DNA from: Prado023 sp963777855
GTDB lineage: Bacteria; Actinomycetota; Actinomycetes; S36-B12; CAIYMF01
Length of the DNA stretch: 64,000 nt
Assembly (NCBI GenBank): GCA_963777855.1
Contig: CAVZRW010000012.1
Location: forward strand, 1-64,000
Direction: 5' to 3'
Shown here: positions 17,408 through 26,906 of the stretch, one piece after another
Layout of the letters: each line of letters starts with the position of its first letter
Position numbering within the stretch: the first letter of the stretch is position 1
The notes under the pieces: generated by a model
The model's database searches: none
What the model saw: only the letters and a program-made list of their open reading frames with translations
Told to the model about the DNA's origin: nothing
Made by a program: the position numbers and the translations under genes

Positions 17408-18991
17408 CTACTGGGCGGCCGCGACCGGGGCCGGCATCGCTCCCCGCAGCTCGGCGGTCATGGTCAGCGCCTGCTGGGCGTCGGCGCCGATGGCGTAGGC
17501 CTGGCCCCGCATCGAGGCCCCCGACCACACGCAGAACGCCCCCTTCGGAGCCCCCTCGATGCCCGAGGCATCGGCGCAGGTGACGCCTTCCTTGGCCTCG
17601 GTGCCCACGACGGGCTTGCCGGTCGTGGCGCCGGTGCGGGCCGCCCACGTGGTGATCTCGCTGGCGGGGTCACCTGTGGCGGCGGTGGTGGTGGCCATTG
17701 CCGCCAGTTCCAGGGGGCCGGACTGCTTCGGTCCGTAGGCGGCCGTGACGGTCGCGCCGCTGGGTCGCAGGCCCAGGCCCAGCAGCGGCACGAGTTCGGT
17801 GCCGATCTCCGGGTCCGTGATCGCGTCGAGGCTGACGACCTTCGCGGGCATCGTGAGGTTCGTCACCGGCGCGGGGGCGGGCTCGGAGCCGCTGATCAAC
17901 TGGCTGCCGGCGAACACCGCGGCACCGGCCAGGGCAAGTCCGCCCAGGCCCAGGCCGACAAGCGCGAGGGTGCGTCTCGAGGAGTGGGCCTGCGCGGGCG
18001 CCGTCTCCAGCGCGGGCTCAAGGGCGGAGGGGGGCAACGGACGCACGAGGCTCAGCACCGGGGCGACGGGCCCACCAACGGCTGACGCCTCGGGGGCTGC
18101 GGGGACCGTCTCGCCGGGGCCACCGGGGAACTTGCCGGCGGCGATCATGTCCGCCCACCAGGCCAGCAGGGCCACATGCTCATCACTGAGCTCAGGGCGA
18201 CCGGACGGTGCGGCTGCATCGGGGTCCGGTGCGTGGCCCGGACCCGCGCTCGGCGCTGGCGCAGCCCACGAGCCGGGTCCCGATTGGGTCGGGGCAGCCG
18301 TCATGGCGGCGTCGGCGTATCCGGCGGGCATTCCGGGTGGGGGAGCGGTCGCCGTGCCCAGGCCCATGGTCGGGCCGGGGTACGGGGGCGCCCCGCTGGG
18401 GTACTGGGTCGCGCCCGCCGCTGGGTGACCGGCCGGCGGGTACCCGGGCTGGGCGGGGCCAGGCATTCCGGGCGTCCCGGGGAAGCCCATCGCGGGCGCG
18501 CCGGGTGCGGGCATGCCAGGTGCAGACATGCCGGGTGCATGAGGAGCAGGTGCGGGCATCCCCGCTGCGGAGTAGGCGGGCGGGGGGTACCCGCCGACCG
18601 GGGCTGCGGCGGGCATTCCGGGCAGCTGCGCCCCCGCTTGGGCGGGGTACCCGCCTGCGGGACCGGCTGCCATTACGCCTGCGGTCGCCATCGCGGCCGG
18701 AGCGCCCACGGTCGCCGGGACCTGGGCCCATGCCGGGTCCCAGGCCTGGCCGGGATCCGTCGACGGCCCCGGGTAGCCGGGCTGCGGGGCACCGGCCGCC
18801 GCAGCGGCCGCCTGGGCAGCCGCGATCGCCGCGAGGGCCTCCGGCGGCAGGGCCGCGTCCAGCGCCGCTGCGTCACCGACCGGCTCCGCCCACTCGGGCA
18901 GGGGCATGCCGGGCAGGACGGTCACCCCGACCGTGTTGCTCATGTCGGGAGTGCCCACGGTGTGGGCAGCCCTCGCGGACCTACGACCCAT
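17408..18991 (-). CDS. Pro/Ala/Gly-rich membrane protein of unknown function
   Basis: The protein has 527 residues. The N-terminal 250 are low complexity with many G-Y-P, P-G-M-P and P-G-Y-P-type repeats, followed by a short acidic helical segment. One transmembrane helix (L-V-G-L-G-L-G-G-L-A-L-A-G-A-A-V) lies near residue 340. The C-terminal 160-residue domain, probably outside the cell, contains two Cys (V-T-C-A-D and F-C-V-W-S-G) that may form a disulfide. The ATG at 18991 has GAGGAG six bases upstream; an ATG 36 bases earlier lacks this. It follows valS on the same strand after 120 bases. I recognise no family. Confidence 0.75.
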   Translation of the reverse strand: MGRRSARAAHTVGTPDMSNTVGVTVLPGMPLPEWAEPVGDAAALDAALPPEALAAIAAAQAAAAAAGAPQPGYPGPSTDPGQAWDPAWAQVPATVGAPAAMATAGVMAAGPAGGYPAQAGAQLPGMPAAAPVGGYPPPAYSAAGMPAPAPHAPGMSAPGMPAPGAPAMGFPGTPGMPGPAQPGYPPAGHPAAGATQYPSGAPPYPGPTMGLGTATAPPPGMPAGYADAAMTAAPTQSGPGSWAAPAPSAGPGHAPDPDAAAPSGRPELSDEHVALLAWWADMIAAGKFPGGPGETVPAAPEASAVGGPVAPVLSLVRPLPPSALEPALETAPAQAHSSRRTLALVGLGLGGLALAGAAVFAGSQLISGSEPAPAPVTNLTMPAKVVSLDAITDPEIGTELVPLLGLGLRPSGATVTAAYGPKQSGPLELAAMATTTAATGDPASEITTWAARTGATTGKPVVGTEAKEGVTCADASGIEGAPKGAFCVWSGASMRGQAYAIGADAQQALTMTAELRGAMPAPVAAAQ

Positions 18992-19111
18992 GACGGACTC
19001 CTCATGCTCGCCTGATGGCTGGGTCATCGGCGCGCCGGGCCACCCGCTTGAGCCACGTCGCGCGTGGCCCCCGGGTGCTGTGCCCCGGCGATGCGAGCCG
19101 GGAGCGCCGCC

Positions 19112-21686
19112 CTACGCCAGGGTCACCCGCACCGACGGGTCGCCCACACTCAGGGCCACCGACTCGGCCCGCGCGGCCGCGGCCAGGTCGTCCAGAGCCC
19201 GCGCCACGCGATCGTGGGCGGCGACCTCGAGGGCGACTTCGGCCGAGGCGACGGCGGCGTTCATCGGGGCCTTCGCCTCCGACTTGGCCTTGCGGATGCC
19301 GGTGAGCACCCACGCCACGTCGCCGACCAGCGCCGGATCGCCGTCCTGGGCCACGTCCGCGGCCTCGGCGACGGTCGGCCACGGCGACCGGTGCACCGAG
19401 CCCTCCTGCCACCAGGACCAGACCTCCTCGGTCACGAACGGCAGGAAGGGGGCGAACAGCCGCAGCTGCACGCTCAGCGCCGTGGCCAGGGCCGCGCGGG
19501 CTGAGGCGGCGCCAGCCTCGCCGCGGGCGTTGTAGGCGCGGTCCTTGATCAGCTCGAGGTAGTCGTCGCAGAACGACCAGAAGTGGGTCTCGGCCACCTC
19601 GAGGGCGCGGGTGTAGTTGTAGTCCTCGAACGCCGCGGTGGCCTCGGCCACCACCTGCGCGAGCCCCGCGAGCTGGGCACGGTCCAGCGGGTGCGTGACG
19701 TCCTGCGGCCCGCCCGACCAGTGACGCGTCCACCCCGAGGCCGAGCACGAAGCGACTCGCGTTGAGGATCTTGATCGCCAGCCGCCGGCCGATCTTCATC
19801 TGGCCCTCGTCGAAGGCCGTGTCGGTGCCCGGCCGGCCTGAGGCCGCCCAGTAGCGCACCGCGTCGGAGCCGTGCTTGTCCAGCAGGTCCACCGGGGTCA
19901 CCACGTTGCCCTTGGACTTCGACATCTTCTTGCGGTCCGGGTCCAGGATCCAGCCCGAGATGGCAGCGTGCGCCCAGGGCAGCCGGTCGTCCTCGAGGTG
20001 CGAGCGCACCACGGAGGAGAACAGCCAGGTGCGGATGATCTCGTGGGCCTGCGGGCGCAGGTCCATCGGGGCCACCGCCGCCCACAGCTGCGGGTCGCGC
20101 TCCCAGCCGCCGCAGATCTGCGGGCTCAGGCTGGAGGTCGCCCAGGTGTCCATCACGTCCGGGTCTCCGATGAACCCGCCCGGCCGGCCGCGCATGGACT
20201 CGTCGTACCCGGCGGGAGCCTCCGCGGACGGGTCGACCGGCAGCGCGGCCTCGTCGGGGGTGATCACCTGGTGGTAGTCGGGGTTGCCGTGCGGGTCCAC
20301 GCCGTACCACAGGGGGATCGGCACCCCGAAGAACCGCTGGCGGCTGATCAGCCAGTCACCGGCCAGGCCCGACACCCAGTTCGCGTACCGGACGGCCATC
20401 GACGCCGGGTGCCAGGCGATCTCCTCGCCGCGCTCGAGGAGGCGCTCGCGCAGTTGGGCGTCGCGGCCGCCGTTGCGGATGTACCACTGGCGGGTCGTGA
20501 CGATCTCGAGGGGTTTGTCGCCCTTCTCGAAGAACTTGACGGGGTGCGTGATCGCGCGGGGCTCGCCCTCGAGCGCCCCCGCCCCGCTGAGCAGCTCGAC
20601 CATCCGCTTCTTCGCCGAGAACATCGTCATCCCGGCGATCGACGCGTAGGCCTCGCGGCCCTGCTCGTGGGTGATCCAGTCCGGGGTGTCGAGCAGGACC
20701 CGGCCGTCCCAGCCGAGGATCGGTCGGGTCGCCAGGTCCAGCTCGCGCCACCAGGTCACGTCGGTGGTGTCGCCGAACGTGCAGATCATCGCGATGCCCG
20801 AGCCCTTCTCCGGGTCCGCGAGGTGGTGGGCCACCACGGGCACCTCCACGCCGAACACCGGCGTGGTCACGGTGCTGCCGAAGTGCGGCTGATAGCGGGG
20901 ATCATCGGGATGGGCCACCAGCGCCACGCAGGCTGCGAGCAGCTCGGGCCGGGTGGTCTCGATGTGCACCGCGCCGGAGCCGTCGGAGTACGGGAAGGCC
21001 AGGCGGTGGTACGCGCCGGGCATCTCGCGGTCCTCCAGCTCGGCCTGGGCGACGGCCGTGCGGAACGTCACGTCCCAGAGGGTCGGGGCCTCCTGCTGGT
21101 AGGCCTCCCCGCGGGCGAGGTTGCGCAGGAACGCCTTCTGCGACGCCGCGCGTGCTTCGGCGTCGATGGTCTGGTAGGTCGCTGTCCAGTCGACCGACAG
21201 GCCCAGTTGGCGGAACAGCGCCTCGAAGGCCTTCTCGTCCTCGAGGGTCAGGGCCTCGCACAGCTCGATGAAGTTGCGCCGGCTGATCGGCACCTGGCGC
21301 TTGGGGTCCGGCTTCTCCGGCGGGGTGAACCCCGGGTCGTAGGGCAGCGTGGGCTCGCAGCGCACCCCGAAGTAGTTCTGCACCCGGCGCTCGGTGGGCA
21401 GGCCGTTGTCGTCCCAGCCCATCGGGTAGAAGACCTCGAAGCCCTGCATGCGCTTGTAGCGGGCGATCAGGTCGGTGTGCGTGTAGGAGAAGACGTGGCC
21501 CACGTGCAGCGAGCCGGACACGGTCGGCGGTGGGGTGTCGATCGAGTACACCTCGGGGCGCGGCCGCGTGCGGTCGAAGGTGTAGGTGCCCGCCTGCTCC
21601 CAGCGCGCGGACCAGACCGACTCGATCCCGTCGATGGAGGGCTTCTCGGGGATGGTCGTGGTGGGCGCGTCCGGGCTCTGGCTCAT
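19112..21686 (-). CDS. valS: Valyl-tRNA synthetase (one frameshift)
   Basis: Class I aminoacyl-tRNA synthetase that charges tRNA-Val with editing. The HIGH motif is S-G-S-L-H-V-G-H near residue 61 and the KMSKS motif is K-K-M-S-K-S-K-G-N near 588. The start ATG at 21686 gives MSQSPDAPTTTIPEKPSIDG, typical of actinobacterial ValS. The frame breaks at 19712–19715, where a Gly codon reads GGG plus an extra C on the coding strand. The anticodon-binding and C-terminal domains follow in the next frame down to the stop at 19112. I take the gene as intact, about 857 residues. It is divergent from folC. Confidence 0.95.
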
Positions 21687-21778
21687 GGGCGGCGATTCTA
21701 CGGGGGTCGCGGGCCCGGGTCGGTGCGCGCGTGAGCACGCGGGCCCGCGCACGGGGCGTGGGATGCGACGATGGGACC

Positions 21779-23528
21779 GTGAGCACTGACCCCACCGACC
21801 CGCTCGTCCGCTTCGGCGACGTGCGCCGCGAGCTCGAGGCCCGCTGGCCCGAGACCCGCATCTCCCCGACGCTGGAGCGCATCCGCACCCTCACCCAGTA
21901 CCTGGGCGACCCGCAGCGCGCCTACCCGGTGATCCACGTGACCGGCACCAACGGCAAGACCTCCACCGCCCGGATGATCGAGTCCCTGCTGCGCTCGTTC
22001 GGCCTGCACACCGGCCTGGTCACCTCCCCGCACCTGTCGGACCTGCGCGAGCGGATCCGGGTGGACGGCGAGCCGATCGAGATCGAGTCCTTCCTGTCGG
22101 TGTACGACGAGGTGGCCCCCGTGCTGGCCATGGCCGACGAGGTCAGCGAGCTGGCCGGCGGGCCTCGGCTGAGCTTCTTCGAGGTCATGACCGCCCTGGC
22201 CTACGCCGCGTTCGCCGACGCCCCGGTGGACGTGGCCGTGGTCGAGGTGGGGATGGGCGGCACGTGGGACGCCACGAACGTCGCCGACGGCCAGGTGGCC
22301 GTGGTGACCCCGATCGGCCTGGACCACGCCGACTACCTCGGTGACACGGTGGCCGACATCGCCGGGGAGAAGGCGGGGATCATCAAGCCGGCCGCGGCCG
22401 CCGTGCTGGCCGCGCAGGAGCCCGAGGCTCTGGACGTGCTGGTCGCCGCCGCGGTGCAGATGGAGGCCCCGACCGCGATCGAGGGCCTGCACTTCGGCGT
22501 GCTGGAGCGTGTGGTGGCCGTGGGGGGCCAGCAGCTGACCCTGCGCGGGCTCGGCGGGGACTACGAGGAGGTGTTCCTGCCCCTGTTCGGCGCCCACCAG
22601 GCCCGCAACGCCGCGGTGGCCCTGGCGGCTGTCGAGGCGTTCTTCGGCATCGACGCCCAGGGCCCCGGCGGCCGAGAGGCGGGCGAGGTCATCCACCTGC
22701 GCGACAGCGACAGGGCCGCCGACCCCGACGCCGCGGAGCCCGCCGAGGCGGCCCCCCACGCGACCGGCACCGACCCGCTGGCCGCCGACCCCGCCGGCAC
22801 GGCCAACCCCGCCCCGACCGCGGTCAACCCCACCGCCGCGGCCGACCCCACCCGTGCCCAGGCGCACCCGCCCCGAGCCCGGCGCCACCCGCCCCGAGCC
22901 CGGCCCGGCCCGCCCCGAGCCCGGCGTGGCCGACGACATCCCCGTGCCCACCGGACCGCGGCGCCTGGACCCGAACGCCGTGCGCGCCGGGTTCGCCACG
23001 GTGACCTCGCCGGGGCGGCTCGAGGTGGTTCGCCGCTCGCCCACGGTCGTGGTCGACGCCGCGCACAACACCCACGGCGCCGTGGCCCTGGCCGAGGCGG
23101 TGCTCGACTCGTTCGCGTTCACCCGCGTGGTCGGCGTGGTCGGGATCCTGGCCGACAAGGACGCCGCCGGGATCCTCGCCGCCCTGGAGCCCGTGGTCGA
23201 CGAGGTCGTCATCACCCGGTCCAGCTCGCCCCGGGCCGTGCCGGTCCAGGACCTGGCCGAGATCGCCCGCGACGTGCTGGGTGAGAACCGCGTGACCGCG
23301 GTCGAGCGCCTCGACGAGGCCCTGGAACGGGCCATCGAACTGGCCGAGGTGGGCGCCCCGGCCGGCGTCGGGGCCGGGGTGCTGGTCACCGGGTCGATCA
23401 CCGTCGCCGGCGAGGCCCGGCTGCTGCTCGGTGCCGAGTCCGGCCAGTCCGAGGGCTCGACCCGCGCCGAGCACACCGGTCCGCGCGGGTGGCTGCGCGA
23501 CCAGTACGACGACGAGTCCGACCGATGA
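21779..23528 (+). CDS. folC: Folylpolyglutamate/dihydrofolate synthase with long insert (one frameshift)
   Basis: Mur-ligase-family enzyme that adds glutamate to folates. It has the ATP loop V-T-G-T-N-G-K-T-S near residue 59, the second motif S-F-F-E-V-M-T, V-E-V-G-M-G-G-T-W-D-A-T-N, and V-V-V-D-A-A-H-N-T-H-G in the C-terminal domain. A low-complexity insert of roughly 100 residues lies between the two domains and ends in three T/A-R-P-E-P-G repeats, making about 582 residues instead of the usual 430–480. Within it the frame shifts at 22862–22865 (GCG plus C). The GTG at 21779 is inferred from family alignment. The stop overlaps the DUF4233 start (ATGA). Confidence 0.92.
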
Positions 23529-23864
23529 GGGTGCTGACCTCCGCCGTCTTGGTCATGGAGGCGATCGTGCTGGGCCTGGCGATCCCCGTGGTCCTCGTGG
23601 CCGGCGAGCAGCCCGGGTGGGTCGGTGCGCTGCTGGCGGTGATGGCCCTGGTGGCCCTCCTGCTGCCCGCCATGGTCACCCGGGCCGTGGTTCCCCGCGG
23701 TCGGCTGGGCGCTGCAGGGGGCCGTCGTGCTGTGCGGGGTGTTCGAGCCGATGCTGGCGATCCTCGGGGTCGTGTTCGGTGCGCTGTGGTGGACGGCGCT
23801 GCGCCTGGGCCGGCGGGTCGACGAACAGCAGGCGTCGGCCGGGTCGGCCTCCGAGCGCGGGTAG
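23525..23864 (+). CDS. DUF4233-type small membrane protein (one frameshift)
   Basis: A protein of about 112 residues with three to four hydrophobic helices, starting M-R-V-L-T-S-A-V-L-V-M-E-A-I-V. Small proteins of this type are commonly found between folC and ndk in actinobacteria; function unknown. The frame breaks at 23696–23699 (CGC plus G). The next frame continues with V-G-W-A-L-Q-G-A-V-V and ends at the TAG at 23862. It overlaps the end of folC by four bases and is followed 50 bases later by ndk, so the three may be one unit. Confidence 0.8.
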
Positions 23865-23914
23865 GCTTGCGCCCTCGGACGGACGTCGCCGTCCCGGTAC
23901 CTCGGAGGTCTCCC

Positions 23915-24328
23915 ATGACGCAGCGGACCCTGGTCCTGATCAAGCCCGACGGCGTGGCGCGCAACCTGGTGGGCGAGGTGCTCTCGCGCATCGAGCGCAA
24001 GGGCCTGCGCCTGGTGGCCCTGGAGTTGCGCACCCTCGATCGGGCCACGGCCGAGGCGCACTACGCCGAGCACGCGGGCAAGCCGTTCTTCGCCGACCTC
24101 GTGGACTTCATCACCTCCGGTCCGCTGGTCGCCGGCGTGGTCGAGGGCCCGGATGCGATCGTGCAGTGGCGGGCGATGATGGGTGCCACCAACCCGGTGA
24201 CCGCGGCCCCGGGCACCATCCGCGGGGACCTGGCCACCGAGATGCAGAACAACGTGACCCACGGCTCGGACTCCCCGGAGTCCGCGGCACGCGAGGTGGC
24301 GCTGTTCTTCCCGGCCCTGGCCGGCTGA
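23915..24328 (+). CDS. ndk: Nucleoside diphosphate kinase
   Basis: Enzyme of 137 residues that transfers the gamma phosphate from ATP to nucleoside diphosphates through a phospho-His. The N-terminal L-I-K-P-D-G-V and the active-site N-N-V-T-H-G-S-D-S, with the catalytic His, are intact. Length and motifs are normal. The ATG at 23915 has GGAGG seven bases upstream. Confidence 0.97.
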   Translation: MTQRTLVLIKPDGVARNLVGEVLSRIERKGLRLVALELRTLDRATAEAHYAEHAGKPFFADLVDFITSGPLVAGVVEGPDAIVQWRAMMGATNPVTAAPGTIRGDLATEMQNNVTHGSDSPESAAREVALFFPALAG

Positions 24329-24442
24329 ACCGGGCGCCGGGACCGACCGCGCGGCGTGCCCGCGGCAGGCACGGTCGGCGCTGCATCGCGCGGGGATCAC
24401 GCCCCGCGCAGGACACATGCTGGACTCGGGGCAGGACAAGGG

Positions 24443-25492
24443 GTGAGGGCGATTCCGGACTCCTCGTCGTTGCGCGCACTGGCCGGGCGTGACCTGGCCA
24501 TCGACCTGGGCACCGCCAACACGCTGGTGTACCTGCGCGGCACCGGCATCGTGCTCGCCGAGCCCTCGATCGTGGCCGTGGACTCGACCACGGGCGCCCT
24601 GGTCGGCGTCGGCAACGACGCGCGGGCGATGGTGGGGCGCACCCCGGGGCACATCAGCACCGTGCGGCCCCTGCGCGACGGCGTGATCGCGGACTTCGAC
24701 AACGCCGAGCGGATGCTGCGCTACTTCGTGGGCCGGGTGCACCGGCGCAGCTTCTGGTCCCGGCCCCGGATCGTGGTCGCGGTGCCCAGCGGGATCACCG
24801 GGGTCGAGCGCCGTGCGGTGCGCGATGCCTGCTACTCGGCCGGCGCGCGCGAGGTGCACCTCATGGAGGAGCCGATGGCCGCGGCGATCGGCGCCGGGCT
24901 GCCCGTCCACGAGGCCACCGGGTCCATGGTCGTGGACGTCGGCGGTGGCACCACCGAGGTGGCGGTGCTCGCCCTCGGCGGCACGGTGGCCAGCCAGTCG
25001 GTGCGGATCGGGGGCGACCGCCTGGACGAGGCGATCATCGCCCACGCCAAGAAGGAGTACTCGCTGCTCATCGGCGAGCGCACCGCCGAGGACGTGAAGA
25101 TCACGATCGGGTCGGCGTTCCCCGCCGCGCAGGAGCCACGGGCCACCCTCACCGGCCGCGACCTGGTGACGGGCCTGCCGCGCACCGTCGAGGTCAGCGC
25201 CGAGGAGATCCGCTGGGCCCTCGACGAGCCGCTGCAGGCGATCGTCGCCACCGTCGTGGCCACGCTGGACCGGACCCCGCCCGAGCTCGCCGGCGACGTG
25301 CTGGCCCGAGGGATCACCCTCACCGGCGGGGGTGCGCAGCTGGCCGGCCTGGACCGCCGCCTGGCCTCGGGCACTGGGATGGCGGTGCACGTGGCCGAGC
25401 ACCCGGCCCACGCGGTGGTGCTGGGCGTGGGCCGCGCGGTGGAGTCCTTCGACGCGCTCGCGCGCGTCCTGATGCCGGAGCCGCGGCACTGA
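24443..25492 (+). CDS. mreB: Rod shape-determining protein MreB
   Basis: Bacterial actin that organises lateral wall synthesis under the membrane. The 349-residue protein has the actin-fold phosphate loops D-L-G-T-A-N-T-L near residue 16 and D-V-G-G-G-T-T-E near 170, with the hinge motif A-V-P-S-G-I-T and the adenosine motif L-T-G-G-G-A-Q-L. The GTG at 24443 is preceded only by a weak AAGGGG. Its end overlaps mreC by one base. Together with mreC, mreD, mrdA and rodA it forms an uninterrupted elongation operon. Confidence 0.96.
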   Translation: MRAIPDSSSLRALAGRDLAIDLGTANTLVYLRGTGIVLAEPSIVAVDSTTGALVGVGNDARAMVGRTPGHISTVRPLRDGVIADFDNAERMLRYFVGRVHRRSFWSRPRIVVAVPSGITGVERRAVRDACYSAGAREVHLMEEPMAAAIGAGLPVHEATGSMVVDVGGGTTEVAVLALGGTVASQSVRIGGDRLDEAIIAHAKKEYSLLIGERTAEDVKITIGSAFPAAQEPRATLTGRDLVTGLPRTVEVSAEEIRWALDEPLQAIVATVVATLDRTPPELAGDVLARGITLTGGGAQLAGLDRRLASGTGMAVHVAEHPAHAVVLGVGRAVESFDALARVLMPEPRH

Positions 25493-26298
25493 TGCCCCGC
25501 AGCAGGGCCGGGGTCGTGCTGGCGGCGTGCCTGGCGTGCGCGCTCGTGCTGCTGCTGGCCGACCTGCGCGGGGCCGCGCCGGTGGCACCCCTGCGCGGCG
25601 TGGCCGGTGCGGTCGCCGGGCCGGCCGAGCAGGCGCTGGGGGCGGCCCGCGGCGTCGTCGCGGACCGCGTGGTCGGACCCCAGCAGCAGAGTGCGCGCAT
25701 CGCCGAGTTGGAGGCCGAGCTCGCCGAGGTCCGGGCCCAGGCCGCGGCCGCGGCCGCCGGGGCCCTGGACGCCGGGGCCCTGGCCGAGCTGGCCGCGGTG
25801 GCCCCGCCGACTGGGTTCGACGTGGTGCCCGGTCGGGTCGTCGCGCTGACCCCGGCCCAGGACGGGGTGCGCGCGGCGACGCTGTCGGTGGGCTCCCGGG
25901 ACGGGGCCCGCGCCGGGCTCGCGGTCGTCGGGGCGACCGGGCTCGCGGGTCTGGTGGCGTCGGTCTCCCCGAGCGTGAGCACCGTGCGCCTGGTCGTCGA
26001 CCCCGCGACCGAGCTGGCCGCCCGCGTGGTCTCCTCCGGCGAGGTGGGAGTGCTGCGCGGGACGGGAACCGGGGCCACGTTCACCCTGCTCGACCCGCTC
26101 GGTGCGATGACGGCCGGCGACCTGGTCGTCACGGTGGGCTCCCCGGACCTCGCCGTGCCCAGTGGCCTGGCGGTGGGTCGCGTGGCCCGGATCGACGGCT
26201 CGGCGGCCGACCTGTCGCGGGTGGCCACCGTGACCCCGGCGGTCGACGACTCGACCGTCGACCGCCTGGCGGTGCTCGTGCCCCGGGGCGCGCGATGA
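25492..26298 (+). CDS. mreC: Rod shape-determining protein MreC
   Basis: Bitopic protein linking MreB to the periplasmic synthesis machinery. The 268 residues comprise a short N-terminal membrane helix (V-L-A-A-C-L-A-C-A-L-V-L-L-L-A), a coiled-coil (I-A-E-L-E-A-E-L-A-E-V) and a beta-barrel domain with A-R-A-G-L-A-V-V and G-L-A-G-L-V, typical of MreC. It starts at an ATG overlapping the mreB stop and ends overlapping mreD. Confidence 0.93.
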   Translation: MPRSRAGVVLAACLACALVLLLADLRGAAPVAPLRGVAGAVAGPAEQALGAARGVVADRVVGPQQQSARIAELEAELAEVRAQAAAAAAGALDAGALAELAAVAPPTGFDVVPGRVVALTPAQDGVRAATLSVGSRDGARAGLAVVGATGLAGLVASVSPSVSTVRLVVDPATELAARVVSSGEVGVLRGTGTGATFTLLDPLGAMTAGDLVVTVGSPDLAVPSGLAVGRVARIDGSAADLSRVATVTPAVDDSTVDRLAVLVPRGAR

Positions 26299-26906
26299 GC
26301 GGCGGACCGCAGGGCGGGATGCAGGGCTGGACCCCGGCCGGGCCGGGTCCCGGGTCGGCGCCCGGACGTGCGGCACCCGGACCGTCGCCGGCCCCGACCA
26401 CGGTGGCCCTGCCCGCCCCGGCCCGGCTGACCCGCGGTGCCGCGGCGGCGATCGCCGGGCTGCTGGTCGTCCTCGTGCTGGTGCAGGTGACCCTCGTGGC
26501 CTTCCTGCCGGTTCCCGTGGCCGTGCCCGACCTCGTGGTGGTGGCCGTGCTGGCCGTCGGCCACGTCCACGGGCCCGTCGTCGGCGGGCTCGTCGGGGTG
26601 TGGGCCGGGCTCCTGCTCGACCTCGTGCCCCCGGCTGCGGGTCCGCTGGGCGGCTGGATGCTCGTCCTCGGCCTGGCCGGCGCGGCGATCGGGTGGCTGG
26701 CGCGGACCGGGCGGCCCAGTGCGGCCGCCTCGCTGGGCCTGGTGGCCGGCGGGGCGGGCCTGGTGGTGCTGGCCCGGGCCGCCGGGCTGTGGTTCGCCGG
26801 GGTTCCGATGCACTGGCCGGTGCTCGCCGCCGCGGCCGGGGCCGCCCTGTGGGCGCTGCTGCTGGCTCCCGCGGCGCTGCTTCTGGCCGAGCGGAGCCTG
26901 CGGTGA
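26295..26906 (+). CDS. mreD: Rod shape-determining protein MreD
   Basis: The protein has 203 residues: a Pro/Gly-rich N-terminal tail of about 45 residues and then five hydrophobic helices, as expected of MreD. It contains P-V-V-G-G-L-V-G-V-W-A-G-L-L-L-D, the usual gene-family segment around a helix boundary. The long cytosolic tail is more than most family members have. Start and stop overlap mreC and mrdA by four bases each. Confidence 0.9.
   Translation: MSGGPQGGMQGWTPAGPGPGSAPGRAAPGPSPAPTTVALPAPARLTRGAAAAIAGLLVVLVLVQVTLVAFLPVPVAVPDLVVVAVLAVGHVHGPVVGGLVGVWAGLLLDLVPPAAGPLGGWMLVLGLAGAAIGWLARTGRPSAAASLGLVAGGAGLVVLARAAGLWFAGVPMHWPVLAAAAGAALWALLLAPAALLLAERSLR

Noticed and set aside
21698..25588. 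A 1296-codon open frame on the minus strand across folC, ndk and mreB
   Set aside because: It is the antisense shadow of well-recognised plus-strand genes. In DNA with G or C at nearly every third position, stops are rare in such frames. Its translation shows only Arg/Gly/Ala-rich sequence without motifs.
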